Shown: piece after piece, positions 1 through 5,469 of the stretch | How the letters are laid out: the number at the start of each line of letters is the position of its first letter | Position numbering within the stretch: position 1 is the stretch's first letter | Assembly: GCA_902482195.1 (NCBI GenBank) | Contig: CABSZQ010000107.1 | Span: forward strand, 1-5,469 | Source: an uncultured Haemophilus sp. | GTDB taxonomy: Bacteria > Pseudomonadota > Gammaproteobacteria > Enterobacterales > Pasteurellaceae | Length of the DNA stretch: 5,469 nt | Direction of reading: 5' to 3' | Notes under the pieces: generated by a model | Seen by the model: the letters and a program-made list of their open reading frames with translations, nothing else | The model's database searches: none | Told to the model about the DNA's origin: nothing | Translations under genes and position numbers: made by a program

Positions 1-89
1 TTTGCAACTTCAACTTTATGATCACGCGCTTGAGGTGCTGGTGTTAAACCAGCACCTCAAGCGCGTGATCATAAAGTTGAAGTTGCAAA
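1..89. repeat. Perfect 42-bp inverted repeat with 5-base loop at the left edge
   Basis: Bases 1-42 are the exact reverse complement of bases 48-89, with GTTAA (43-47) between them and no mismatch in 42 pairs. The right arm is ordinary fdxH coding sequence, reading [14 protein letters not shown] in the same frame as the rest of the gene. The left arm is therefore an antisense copy of that coding sequence, and it places a TGA stop at 31-33 in the fdxH frame. The arm starts at the very first base, so it may continue beyond the window. A perfect fold-back exactly at an edge and inside a conserved gene is most easily explained as a chimeric read or assembly artefact at a contig end. A real inverted duplication is the alternative. 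The repeat itself is certain; its cause is inferred. Confidence 0.95.
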
Positions 90-915
90 ATTAATCGACG
101 TATCCACCTGTATCGGTTGTAAAGCCTGTCAGGTGGGCTGTTCAGAGTGGAATGATATCCGCTCTGACGTCAATGCAAAATGTGTGGGGATCTACGATAA
201 CCCAGTAGATCTCAATGCAAAAGCATGGACGGTAATGCGCTTTAACGAAGTTGAAGAAAATGATCGTTTAGAATGGTTAATCCGTAAAGATGGTTGTATG
301 CACTGTTCAGAACCAGGCTGTTTAAAAGCTTGTCCTGCACCAGGCGCAATTATCCAATATGCGAACGGTATCGTGGATTTCCAATCTGATAAATGTATCG
401 GTTGTGGTTACTGTATCGCAGGTTGTCCGTTCAACATTCCACGTATGAACCCAGACGACAACCGCGTGTACAAATGTACCCTTTGTGTGGATCGTGTTTC
501 TGTAGGCCAAGAACCTGCTTGCGTGAAAACATGTCCAACCGGTGCAATTCGTTTTGGTTCTAAAGAAGAAATGAAACTCTACGCAGAACAACGTGTTGCT
601 GACTTAAAATCACGTGGTTACGAAAACGCAGGTATCTACGACCCTGAAGGCGTAGGTGGTACACACGTAATGTATGTATTACACCATGCGGATAAACCTG
701 AGCTTTATTCTGGTCTTCCAAAAGATCCAAAAGTTGACCTCACCGTCACCCTTTGGAAAGATGTCTTGAAACCGGTAGCGGCTGTAGCAATGGGTGGTCT
801 AGCACTTGCTGAAATCGCTCACTACTTAGCTGTGGGTCCAAACGTTGAAGAAGACGTAGAAGATCATCACCATGAATTTGAAGAAGAAGATAAAAAAGGG
901 GGCAAAGATGAGTAA
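49..915 (+). CDS. fdxH: Formate dehydrogenase-N type, iron-sulfur (beta) subunit, 5' end missing
   Basis: This subunit carries electrons from the catalytic formate dehydrogenase alpha subunit to the membrane cytochrome b, through four [4Fe-4S] clusters. All sixteen cysteines are visible: CIGCKAC plus GC (window 109-141), CMHC-x4-C-x3-CP (from 295), CIGCGYC-x3-CP (from 394) and CTLC...CVKTCP (from 475). The stretch [20 protein letters not shown] near 769-828 fits the single C-terminal membrane anchor of E. coli FdnH, and the tail is acidic and His-rich. A GTG at 133 opens a 260-codon frame, but it would discard three ligands of the first cluster. Reading upstream gives conserved [18 protein letters not shown], so coding really extends to at least 49. 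The natural start is lost to the left-edge palindrome, whose stop lies at 31-33. Roughly 15-20 N-terminal residues appear to be missing compared with E. coli FdnH (294 aa, from memory). The alpha subunit gene would be expected just upstream. Confidence 0.95.
   Translation, partial: PAPQARDHKVEVAKLIDVSTCIGCKACQVGCSEWNDIRSDVNAKCVGIYDNPVDLNAKAWTVMRFNEVEENDRLEWLIRKDGCMHCSEPGCLKACPAPGAIIQYANGIVDFQSDKCIGCGYCIAGCPFNIPRMNPDDNRVYKCTLCVDRVSVGQEPACVKTCPTGAIRFGSKEEMKLYAEQRVADLKSRGYENAGIYDPEGVGGTHVMYVLHHADKPELYSGLPKDPKVDLTVTLWKDVLKPVAAVAMGGLALAEIAHYLAVGPNVEEDVEDHHHEFEEEDKKGGKDE
896..902 (+). promoter_or_regulatory. Ribosome binding site that sets the fdxI start
   Basis: AAGGGGG lies five bases before the ATG at 908, inside the last codons of fdxH. 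This supports 908 rather than the in-frame ATG at 872, which has no comparable purine-rich site at the right distance and would add twelve lysine-rich residues not found in relatives. Confidence 0.6.
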
Positions 916-1624
916 GATTGAGATTAGCAATGATACTCGAATCATTCGTCATAGAACGCCTGCTCGTTTTAGCCACTGGTTACTCGTAATCTGCTTCTTT
1001 ATGACAATGTTCACTGGTGTGGCATTCTTCTTCCCAGATTTTGCGTGGTTAACTGAGATTTTAGGTACTCCGCAACTGGCGCGAGCAATTCACCCGTTCA
1101 CCGGGATCATTATGTTTGTTGCCTTTATTTTCCTCGGCTATCTTTACTGGGATCACAACATTCCAGAGAAAAACGATATTCGTTGGTTAAAAGGCATCGT
1201 TGAAGTATTAAAAGGGAATGAGCACGCTGTTGCAGATAACGGCAAGTATAACCTTGGTCAAAAAATGTTGTTCTGGACATTGAACTTGGCGATGGTCACT
1301 TTACTTGTAACCGGTATCATTATGTGGCGTCAGTATTTCTCGCACTACTTCTCTATTCCGGTATTACGTTTTGCGATTTTCCTTCACTCTTTAAGTGCAT
1401 TCATGTTGTTCACCGGTATCTTGGTACACATGTACATGGCATTCTGGGTGAAAGGCTCCATTCGTGGTATCGTGGAAGGTTGGGTAACCGTTCGTTGGGC
1501 GAAAAAACACCACCCGAAATGGTATCGAGATGAAGTACTTCCTAAGCTAGAAGAAGACCTTGAAAATGAAGCTGAAGGTAAAAAAGTAAAAACCAAAGCA
1601 TTGTTCAAAGGTATCAATGGCTAA
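908..1624 (+). CDS. fdxI: Formate dehydrogenase-N type, cytochrome b556 (gamma) subunit
   Basis: This is the inner-membrane di-haem cytochrome b subunit that takes electrons from FdxH and reduces the quinone pool. From the ATG at 908 it is 238 residues. Four hydrophobic segments are visible, at about residues 23-43, 64-81, 121-140 and 153-180. Histidines H23, H62, H160 and H174 align by context with the haem ligands of E. coli FdnI (H18, H57, H155, H169). Conserved family motifs include LKGNEH (101-106), [12 protein letters not shown] (174-185) and [11 protein letters not shown] (197-207). The start overlaps the fdxH stop by 8 bases, so the two are probably translationally coupled. An upstream in-frame ATG at 872 is less likely. 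The C-terminal tail after residue 207 is charged and somewhat longer than in E. coli FdnI (217 aa, from memory). A hairpin terminator follows the stop directly. Confidence 0.95.
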   Translation: MSKIEISNDTRIIRHRTPARFSHWLLVICFFMTMFTGVAFFFPDFAWLTEILGTPQLARAIHPFTGIIMFVAFIFLGYLYWDHNIPEKNDIRWLKGIVEVLKGNEHAVADNGKYNLGQKMLFWTLNLAMVTLLVTGIIMWRQYFSHYFSIPVLRFAIFLHSLSAFMLFTGILVHMYMAFWVKGSIRGIVEGWVTVRWAKKHHPKWYRDEVLPKLEEDLENEAEGKKVKTKALFKGING

Positions 1625-1628
1625 AATC

Positions 1629-1663
1629 AAAAAGTGCGGTTAAAATTGACCGCACTTTTTCTT
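1629..1663 (+). terminator. Intrinsic terminator after fdxI made of two inverted uptake sequences
   Basis: Arms 1629-1640 (AAAAAGTGCGGT) and 1649-1660 (ACCGCACTTTTT) pair perfectly over 12 bases, with an 8-base loop. The 3' arm ends in five T, followed by CTT. Each arm holds the 9-base Haemophilus uptake core: AAGTGCGGT at 1632-1640 on the + strand and its complement at 1649-1657. The hairpin starts four bases after the fdxI stop. Paired uptake sequences serving as terminators are known in H. influenzae; termination efficiency here is inferred. Confidence 0.85.
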
Positions 1664-1684
1664 ATCAATACTTAAGAGACTATT

Positions 1685-2593
1685 ATGAGTATCAAAATCT
1701 TATCTGCAGACGAAATCAAACAAAAAACGAATTCATACGATATTCCGCCTGTTTTGTTTGCTAACCCTAAAAATCTTTATCAACGTCGTGCAAAACGTTT
1801 AAGAGAATTAGCAAAAGATCATCCATTGGCTGATTATTTACTCTTTGCTGCAGATGTTGTGGAAAGCCAATTAAGCGTATTTGAAAAAAATCCATTAGAA
1901 AAACAGCATTTCAATAATTTAGATGAACTTGAACCGTTAAATACTAAAACATTTAAACGCTCAAGCATTTGGATTGAATATCTCAAAGAAATTTTACATA
2001 GCATTAAACCAAAAGCGAATGAACAGGTTCTTGCTACGATTGAGAATCTTGAAAAGGCCTCTGATAAAGAGCTTGAAGAAATGGCTAGCCATCTTTTAAG
2101 CCAAGAATTTAATTTAGTGAGCACCGATAAAGCAGTATTTATTTGGGCTGCGCTTTCTCTTTATTGGTTACAACTGGCTCAACAAATTCCTCATAACAGC
2201 CGCCAAGAAGGTATCGATAATTTGCATTACTGCCCTGTTTGTGGTTCGGCTCCTGTTGCGAGCGTGGTACATATCGGTACATCGCAAGGTTTACGTTATT
2301 TACACTGCAGTCTCTGTGAAAGCGAATGGAATTTGGTTCGTGCCCAATGCACTAACTGTAATGAACACAAAAATCTTGAAATGTGGTCATTAAACGAAGA
2401 ACTTGCTCTTATTCGTGCTGAAACCTGTGGTGACTGCCAAAGCTACTTAAAAATGATGTTCCAGGAAAAAGATCCAAATGTTGAAGCCGTAGCGGATGAT
2501 TTGGCATCAATTTTCTTAGATATTGAAATGGAAGAAAAAGACTTCGCTCGTAGCGGATTGAATCCATTTATCTTCCCTGCAGAAGAAGTGTAA
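1685..2593 (+). CDS. fdhE: Formate dehydrogenase accessory protein FdhE
   Basis: FdhE is a cytoplasmic protein needed for active respiratory formate dehydrogenases. In E. coli it binds the catalytic subunit and carries iron through rubredoxin-like Cys-x2-Cys motifs. The 302-residue product matches the family length (E. coli about 309). Its N-terminal two-thirds is mostly helical. The C-terminal part has four Cys-x2-Cys pairs: C183/C186 (YCPVCGSAP), C208/C211 (HCSLCESEW), C222/C225 (QCTNC) and C248/C251 (TCGDC). The N-terminal segment [20 protein letters not shown] (residues 20-39) is typical of the family. The ATG at 1685 has AAGAGA at 1674-1679 upstream. It lies only 24 bases after the fdxI terminator stem, so it probably depends on readthrough or on a promoter inside fdxI. 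The association with fdxH and fdxI fits its function. A second uptake-sequence hairpin follows. Confidence 0.95.
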   Translation: MSIKILSADEIKQKTNSYDIPPVLFANPKNLYQRRAKRLRELAKDHPLADYLLFAADVVESQLSVFEKNPLEKQHFNNLDELEPLNTKTFKRSSIWIEYLKEILHSIKPKANEQVLATIENLEKASDKELEEMASHLLSQEFNLVSTDKAVFIWAALSLYWLQLAQQIPHNSRQEGIDNLHYCPVCGSAPVASVVHIGTSQGLRYLHCSLCESEWNLVRAQCTNCNEHKNLEMWSLNEELALIRAETCGDCQSYLKMMFQEKDPNVEAVADDLASIFLDIEMEEKDFARSGLNPFIFPAEEV

Positions 2594-2613
2594 TGTCTTA
2601 TTTTTAGATAAAC

Positions 2614-2643
2614 AAAGTGCGGTCAAAATTGACCGCACTTTTG
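2614..2643. terminator. Uptake-sequence hairpin between convergent fdhE and rimI, probably bidirectional
   Basis: AAAGTGCGGTC (2614-2624) pairs perfectly with GACCGCACTTT (2631-2641) around the loop AAAATT. One more T and a G follow. The uptake cores lie at 2615-2623 (+) and 2632-2640 (-). The hairpin is 20 bases after the fdhE stop and 4 bases beyond the rimI stop on the other strand. It is thus placed to end both transcripts, although the T run is short in either direction. Confidence 0.75.
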
Positions 2644-2647
2644 TATT

Positions 2648-3088
2648 CTAGAGATAACATGCCATCACGACAGCATTTTCTCGTCCACCATCTGGTTTGG
2701 GATAATAATTCTTACGAATATCAACCTCATTAAATCCCAGCTTTTCATAAAGGAAACGAGCGGGATTCGATTCTCGCACTTCCAGCCAAAGGGTTTGAAT
2801 ACCTTTCTCTTTCAGCTTATCCATTAAACCTTGCAATAAAAACGAACCGTAGCCCTTTCCTTGTTGAACCGGATCTATCGCAATATTGAATAATGTGGCT
2901 TCATCTAATACCGTTTGGCAAATAGCAAAACCAAGTACTTGCTCTTTTTCCACTAATTTTAGATTGAGATAACGCTCGCCAACATTATTTTTCAAGGTTC
3001 CCAATGACCAAGGTACTAAATGTGCAGCTTGTTCAATTTCACATAAGCGATCCATATCGCATTCTTCAATAGGAAAAAGAGAAGGCAT
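2648..3088 (-). CDS. rimI: Ribosomal protein S18 N-alpha-acetyltransferase RimI
   Basis: RimI is a cytoplasmic GNAT-family enzyme that moves an acetyl group from acetyl-CoA to the N-terminal amine of ribosomal protein S18. From the ATG at 3088 it is 146 residues, the usual family length. The acetyl-CoA binding motif QQGKGYG is at residues 75-81, preceded by the strand ATLFNIAIDP. E103 (in WLEVRESN) and Y114 (in ARFLYEKLGF) match the catalytic Glu and Tyr of E. coli RimI. The ending RKNYYPKPDGGRENAVVMACYL region is also typical. A TTG at 3118 would extend the protein by ten residues into holD. I prefer the ATG because it gives the family length and sits 5 bases after the holD stop, in position for translational coupling. 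No clear ribosome binding site is seen. It is the last gene of the lipoprotein-holD-rimI operon. Confidence 0.93.
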   Translation of the reverse strand: MPSLFPIEECDMDRLCEIEQAAHLVPWSLGTLKNNVGERYLNLKLVEKEQVLGFAICQTVLDEATLFNIAIDPVQQGKGYGSFLLQGLMDKLKEKGIQTLWLEVRESNPARFLYEKLGFNEVDIRKNYYPKPDGGRENAVVMACYL

Positions 3089-3093
3089 AATGA

Positions 3094-3498
3094 TTAAATT
3101 TGTTGGATTTGTTGCCAAAGCTCACGCTTAGCTTGGCTATTTTGCTGGAATTGTTGCCAATCAACGGAGCGATAAACACGCTCTGCATTTAAGCAATAAG
3201 GCAAAGTGCGGTCGATTTCATCAGCATTTTCAGCTAATAACCAATACCGCACAGAATGTTGTAACGTGATATGTTGAATTTGATCGAAATTCAGGCAAAG
3301 GCAATCTTCTTTATTTAACTCAAGTGCGAGTCGTATATCTGAAAAAAGTGTGGCGTTCGATATGTTATCTTTCGTCACCACAATAAATTTCACTTGTTCA
3401 GACACACTCACACCAACCGCCCCTTGTAATACTTCTGGACGATAGAGCTGCCACTGGGTTATCCCCATTTCATTTAAAAGAAGATTGCGTCTATCCAT
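3094..3498 (-). CDS. holD: DNA polymerase III psi subunit
   Basis: Psi is the small subunit of the DNA polymerase III holoenzyme that joins chi to the clamp loader; the chi-psi pair links the loader to SSB-coated DNA. The product has 134 residues, against 137 in E. coli. The most conserved part is the N-terminus, RRNLLLNEMGITQWQLYRP followed by EVLQGAVG. It corresponds to the E. coli RR...LGITQW-x-LRRP-x-x-LQG segment that includes the clamp-loader binding peptide. The rest diverges, as usual for psi, and ends with a Gln-rich tail holding two copies of WQQ(F/I)QQ. The ATG at 3498 is 3 bases after the stop of the lipoprotein gene and the stop is 5 bases before the rimI ATG. A holD-rimI pair is common in gamma-proteobacteria and strengthens the call. 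An uptake core lies within the gene at 3204-3212. Confidence 0.9.
   Translation of the reverse strand: MDRRNLLLNEMGITQWQLYRPEVLQGAVGVSVSEQVKFIVVTKDNISNATLFSDIRLALELNKEDCLCLNFDQIQHITLQHSVRYWLLAENADEIDRTLPYCLNAERVYRSVDWQQFQQNSQAKRELWQQIQQI
3204..3212 (+). repeat. DNA uptake sequence core inside holD
   Basis: An exact AAGTGCGGT, followed by CGATTTCA. On the holD strand it is read as DRTL. It is single rather than paired, so its role is natural transformation, not termination. Confidence 0.85.
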
Positions 3499-3501
3499 AG
3501 A

Positions 3502-4095
3502 TTAACGAGCGATAGTATCTAGCGGATAATCTCTTAAACCTTTAACAATTGCTTTTTCTTGCGCATCTGTTGGTTTTTCTTGATACGCTTTTAAGCTACG
3601 GAAAGAAAGAATGTTTTTCGCTTGATAAACCACGGCGATAAAGCGTTGGAAATCTTTACCATCACAAGCATAGTAAACATCTGAAGCGCTACCAATTGTT
3701 TTTAACTCACATACTTTTTTGTTTGCATCAAGATATTTTGTCGTTAATGCAGGAACATGTGAAACATCTTTTAGATAATAGGTTTCACTCATAATGAATT
3801 TACGATTGCTACGATCTACATTCGCCGCTCCACTTAAGAAACGCGGATCTTCTGATTTATCAAAAGCTTTCGTTTGTTTATAAAATTTTTCGCCGTTGAA
3901 AGTAACTTCTTGGTTACCTTTTTTGATACGCTCAAACTGCGCATCTAAGCTTTGCGCTTGTGCAGCAGGTAATTCAACTTTTGAGCTTGTTGTTGGTAAG
4001 GTTGAAGTTTTTTGTTTGCTACCTTGAAGTTGTTCGATTAATTGACAGCCAGACAATAAACTTGCCATTGCGACTGCGGTGATGATTTTTTTCAT
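3502..4095 (-). CDS. Predicted lipoprotein of unknown function, first gene of the holD-rimI operon
   Basis: I do not recognise this 197-residue protein. Its start, MKK then IITAVAMASLLSG-C17, is a clear lipoprotein signal peptide with the lipobox LSGC. Cleavage before C17 is expected, and Gln at +2 suggests outer-membrane sorting by the Lol rule. A Ser/Thr/Gln-rich linker (about 24-50) is followed by a folded domain of about 145 residues with FLSGAANVDRSNR (86-98), SETYYLKDVSH (103-113) and a late pair C129 and C144 that could form a disulfide in the periplasm. The ATG at 4095 has AAGGAA as ribosome binding site (complement of 4102-4107) at good spacing. The stop is only 3 bases before holD, so the three genes are almost certainly one transcript. 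Codon use looks like that of its neighbours. No enzyme motif is visible, and its link to replication or ribosome modification is unclear. Confidence 0.88.
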   Translation of the reverse strand: MKKIITAVAMASLLSGCQLIEQLQGSKQKTSTLPTTSSKVELPAAQAQSLDAQFERIKKGNQEVTFNGEKFYKQTKAFDKSEDPRFLSGAANVDRSNRKFIMSETYYLKDVSHVPALTTKYLDANKKVCELKTIGSASDVYYACDGKDFQRFIAVVYQAKNILSFRSLKAYQEKPTDAQEKAIVKGLRDYPLDTIAR

Positions 4096-4182
4096 AAATA
4101 ATTCCTTAATAAATACGTTTAAATCGTTTTCTTTTGTTAGAATAACACGTAATTTTAACCAATAAACTACAGGATTTAAAGC
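4096..4182. promoter_or_regulatory. Divergent intergenic region with promoters expected in both directions
   Basis: This 87-base AT-rich spacer lies between the divergent lipoprotein operon and rsmC, so it must hold or adjoin both promoters. It contains the two ribosome binding sites: AAGGAA on the minus strand (4102-4107) and AGGA on the plus strand (4171-4174, 8 bases before the rsmC GTG). A possible rsmC promoter is TTTTCT, 17 bases, TAATTT (about 4127-4155), but the match to consensus is poor. I see no operator or convincing -10/-35 pair on either strand. Confidence 0.4.
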
Positions 4183-5175
4183 GTGATTTCTCTCGAAAGC
4201 GAAGTTTTACAACGCCACCCTCCCCTTTTTAACGGTAAATCAATTCTTCTTGCCGGTGGCATTAATGATGATTTTCCTCAAATATTGCAAAAACATTGCC
4301 AATCGGTGCAGGTTTGGAGCTGGTATTTTGATTATGCTAAAACGCAAAGTGCGGTCAATTTTGAGGTTGAATTTCAGCCACAATCCGATTTGATTATTTA
4401 TTATTGGACGAAGAATAAACAAGAAGTGAATTTTCAGCTGATGCAACTACTCGCCAAAAGTAAAATTGGTCAAGAAGTGTTGATTATCGGTGAAAATCGT
4501 TGTGGTGTCCGCTCTGCTGAAAAACTGCTTAAACCTTACGGTGAAATTGGCAAAATCGACTCAGCACGTCGTTGCGGTTTATACCATTTTTCCTTACAAA
4601 AACAACCGCACTTTGATCTTCAATCTTATTGGAAATGCTACCAAAATGATGCATTAGGTGATCTCCGTATTTACAGCTTGCCGGGTGTATTCAGTGCCAA
4701 TGAACTTGATAGTGGCACGTCACTTCTACTTTCTACTTTAACGTCACCAATTCAAGGCAAAGTATTAGATGTTGGTTGTGGAGCGGGTGTCATTGGCTCC
4801 ATGATCAAAAAACATCACGCTAAAGCGGATGTCACAATGACTGATATTCATGCAATGGCAATTCAATCTGCCCGTCAAACGCTTGCTGAAAATCAGCTTG
4901 AAGGTCAAGTTATCGCAAGTGATGTGTTTTCCCACATTGAGGGAAAATTTGATCTGATTATTTCAAACCCACCTTTCCACGATGGAATTGATACCGCTTA
5001 TCGTGCGGTGAAAGAGCTTATTCAACAAGCAAAATGGCATTTAACGGCAGGTGGAGAACTGCGTATCGTTGCAAATGCATTTCTACCCTATCCCGATTTA
5101 TTAGCACAAAATTTCGGGAAATTTGAAGTCCTTGCTCAAACCACCAAATTTAAAGTGTATTCCGTGAGAAATTAA
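4183..5175 (+). CDS. rsmC: 16S rRNA (guanine-1207 N2) methyltransferase RsmC
   Basis: RsmC uses S-adenosylmethionine to methylate N2 of G1207 in 16S rRNA, acting on the 30S subunit. The 330-residue product has the family's two-domain build. The N-terminal domain (about 1-160) is a degenerate methyltransferase fold with no SAM motif. The C-terminal catalytic domain starts near YSLPGVFSANELDSGTSLLL (164-183). It has the SAM loop VLDVGCGAGVIG (194-205), an acidic motif TDIHAMAIQSA (220-230) and the guanine-N2 signature SNPPFHDG (261-268). The start is a GTG at 4183 with AGGA eight bases upstream, and the first residues MISLESEVLQRH fit RsmC. Two uptake cores lie in the coding sequence. A PEBP-family gene follows after 10 bases and probably shares the transcript. 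Confidence 0.95.
   Translation: MISLESEVLQRHPPLFNGKSILLAGGINDDFPQILQKHCQSVQVWSWYFDYAKTQSAVNFEVEFQPQSDLIIYYWTKNKQEVNFQLMQLLAKSKIGQEVLIIGENRCGVRSAEKLLKPYGEIGKIDSARRCGLYHFSLQKQPHFDLQSYWKCYQNDALGDLRIYSLPGVFSANELDSGTSLLLSTLTSPIQGKVLDVGCGAGVIGSMIKKHHAKADVTMTDIHAMAIQSARQTLAENQLEGQVIASDVFSHIEGKFDLIISNPPFHDGIDTAYRAVKELIQQAKWHLTAGGELRIVANAFLPYPDLLAQNFGKFEVLAQTTKFKVYSVRN
4347..4355 (+). repeat. DNA uptake sequence core inside rsmC, forward
   Basis: An exact AAGTGCGGT followed by CAATTTTGAG, which includes the AT-rich stretch typical of the extended uptake sequence. It is read as QSAV in the variable N-terminal domain of RsmC. Confidence 0.85.
4605..4613 (-). repeat. DNA uptake sequence core inside rsmC, reverse
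   Basis: An exact ACCGCACTT, the complement of the uptake core. It is read as QPHF in RsmC, again in the poorly conserved N-terminal domain. It is about 250 bases from the forward copy, so the two do not form a terminator hairpin. Confidence 0.85.
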
Positions 5176-5185
5176 GGAGAAAACA

Positions 5186-5469
5186 ATGTTTGTAACCAGT
5201 TCAGCCATTCAAAATGGTGCCTTTGAAGATAAATATGGCAAACGCGGCACACAATTTAGCCCAAATGGTATGCCAACCTACTCTATTCCATTTGAAATTC
5301 ACGATGCACCTCAAGGCACCAAATCCTTTGCCGTTGTCTTAGAAGATAAGGATGCGATTACAGCGAGTGGTTTTGTGTGGATTCATTGGCTCATTGCAGA
5401 TCTTGAACGTACGGTTATCCAAGAAAATGAAAGCCAAACCGCAACAGATTACGTACAAGGTGCAAATAC
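5186..5469 (+). CDS. YbhB/YbcL-type phosphatidylethanolamine-binding (PEBP) family protein, 3' end cut by the window
   Basis: Ninety-four codons are present before the edge. PEBP-family proteins have a small beta-rich fold with an anion-binding pocket; the bacterial YbhB/YbcL members have no settled function. The family signature is visible as SFAVVLEDKDAITASGFVWIHW split over residues 47-68, with the conserved Asp residues (D54, D56) and the H67 of WIHW, followed by LIADL. The pocket reads DKDA rather than the DPDAP of E. coli YbhB, as in one branch of the family. PSYSIPF-like strand TYSIPFEI (31-38) also fits. There is no signal peptide, so it is probably cytoplasmic. The ATG at 5186 has a strong AAGGAG (5174-5179) that overlaps the rsmC stop codon, so it is likely co-transcribed with rsmC. 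Confidence 0.88.
   Translation, partial: MFVTSSAIQNGAFEDKYGKRGTQFSPNGMPTYSIPFEIHDAPQGTKSFAVVLEDKDAITASGFVWIHWLIADLERTVIQENESQTATDYVQGAN

Noticed and set aside
1..89. The left-edge palindrome as an intrinsic terminator or attenuator of the formate dehydrogenase operon
   Set aside because: It has no T run, has far longer stems than a terminator, and one arm is conserved coding sequence well inside fdxH.
322..591. A minus-strand 89-codon frame inside fdxH, and similar antisense frames at 746-976, 1384-1617, 1834-2124 and 4240-4446
   Set aside because: Each lies opposite a well-conserved gene, shows no recognisable domain or convincing ribosome binding site, and is best explained as a shadow of the real coding strand.
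872..907. A longer fdxI starting at ATG 872
   Set aside because: It adds twelve lysine-rich residues, overlaps fdxH by 44 bases, and lacks a good ribosome binding site; ATG 908 has AAGGGGG and fits the family N-terminus.
1324..1533. A + strand 69-codon frame inside fdxI
   Set aside because: It is a +1-type shadow of the conserved cytochrome b coding sequence; fdxI itself is intact across the region, so there is no frameshift to explain.
1646..1674. A promoter for fdhE with TTGACC (1646-1651) as -35 and AATACT or TACTTA as -10
   Set aside because: The TTGACC comes from the uptake palindrome, the -10 candidates are poor or at 15-base spacing, and transcription would start almost at the fdhE ATG, leaving no ribosome binding site.
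5003..5010. GTGCGGT in rsmC and similar near-matches (for example ACCGCACAG in holD, CTGCGGT in the lipoprotein gene) as further uptake sequences
   Set aside because: They differ from the 9-base core at two positions and are expected by chance in this kind of sequence.

Overview
The window looks like chromosome of a Haemophilus-type member of the Pasteurellaceae. The main evidence is seven exact copies of the 9-base Haemophilus DNA uptake core AAGTGCGGT (or its complement) in 5.5 kb, moderate AT-richness, and gene content matching the respiratory formate dehydrogenase / fdhE / rimI / holD / rsmC neighbourhood I associate with Haemophilus influenzae. The species cannot be fixed from this sequence. 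An unrecognised lipoprotein gene between holD and rsmC, and a PEBP-family gene after rsmC, suggest a relative such as H. parainfluenzae rather than H. influenzae itself. That last step is recollection plus inference.

Layout. Positions 1-89 form a perfect inverted repeat (42-base arms, 5-base loop) that interrupts the 5' part of fdxH and puts a stop in its frame. It looks more like a fold-back junction at a contig edge than natural sequence. From about 49 the + strand carries the rest of fdxH (iron-sulfur beta subunit of formate dehydrogenase-N type), then fdxI (cytochrome b556 gamma subunit, overlapping by 8 bases). A hairpin terminator built from two inverted uptake sequences follows, then fdhE, the accessory protein for the same enzyme. 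A second uptake-sequence hairpin separates fdhE from a convergent minus-strand operon. Read from right to left, this operon is an unknown lipoprotein gene, holD (DNA polymerase III psi) and rimI (ribosomal protein S18 acetyltransferase), with gaps of 3 and 5 bases. An 87-base divergent intergenic region separates it from rsmC (16S rRNA m2G1207 methyltransferase) on the + strand. A PEBP/YbhB-family gene follows rsmC after 10 bases and runs off the right edge.

Together, fdxH, fdxI and fdhE serve anaerobic respiration with formate: FdxH carries electrons through four [4Fe-4S] clusters to the haem b subunit FdxI in the inner membrane and on to quinone, and FdhE helps mature the enzyme. The right half is housekeeping: replication clamp loading (holD), ribosome modification (rimI, rsmC), and two proteins of unknown role (lipoprotein, PEBP).

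I see no mobile element, CRISPR array, tRNA, rRNA or clear new multi-gene system. The items most worth a second look are the left-edge palindrome, the lipoprotein tightly packed with holD-rimI, and the uptake-sequence palindromes acting as terminators.
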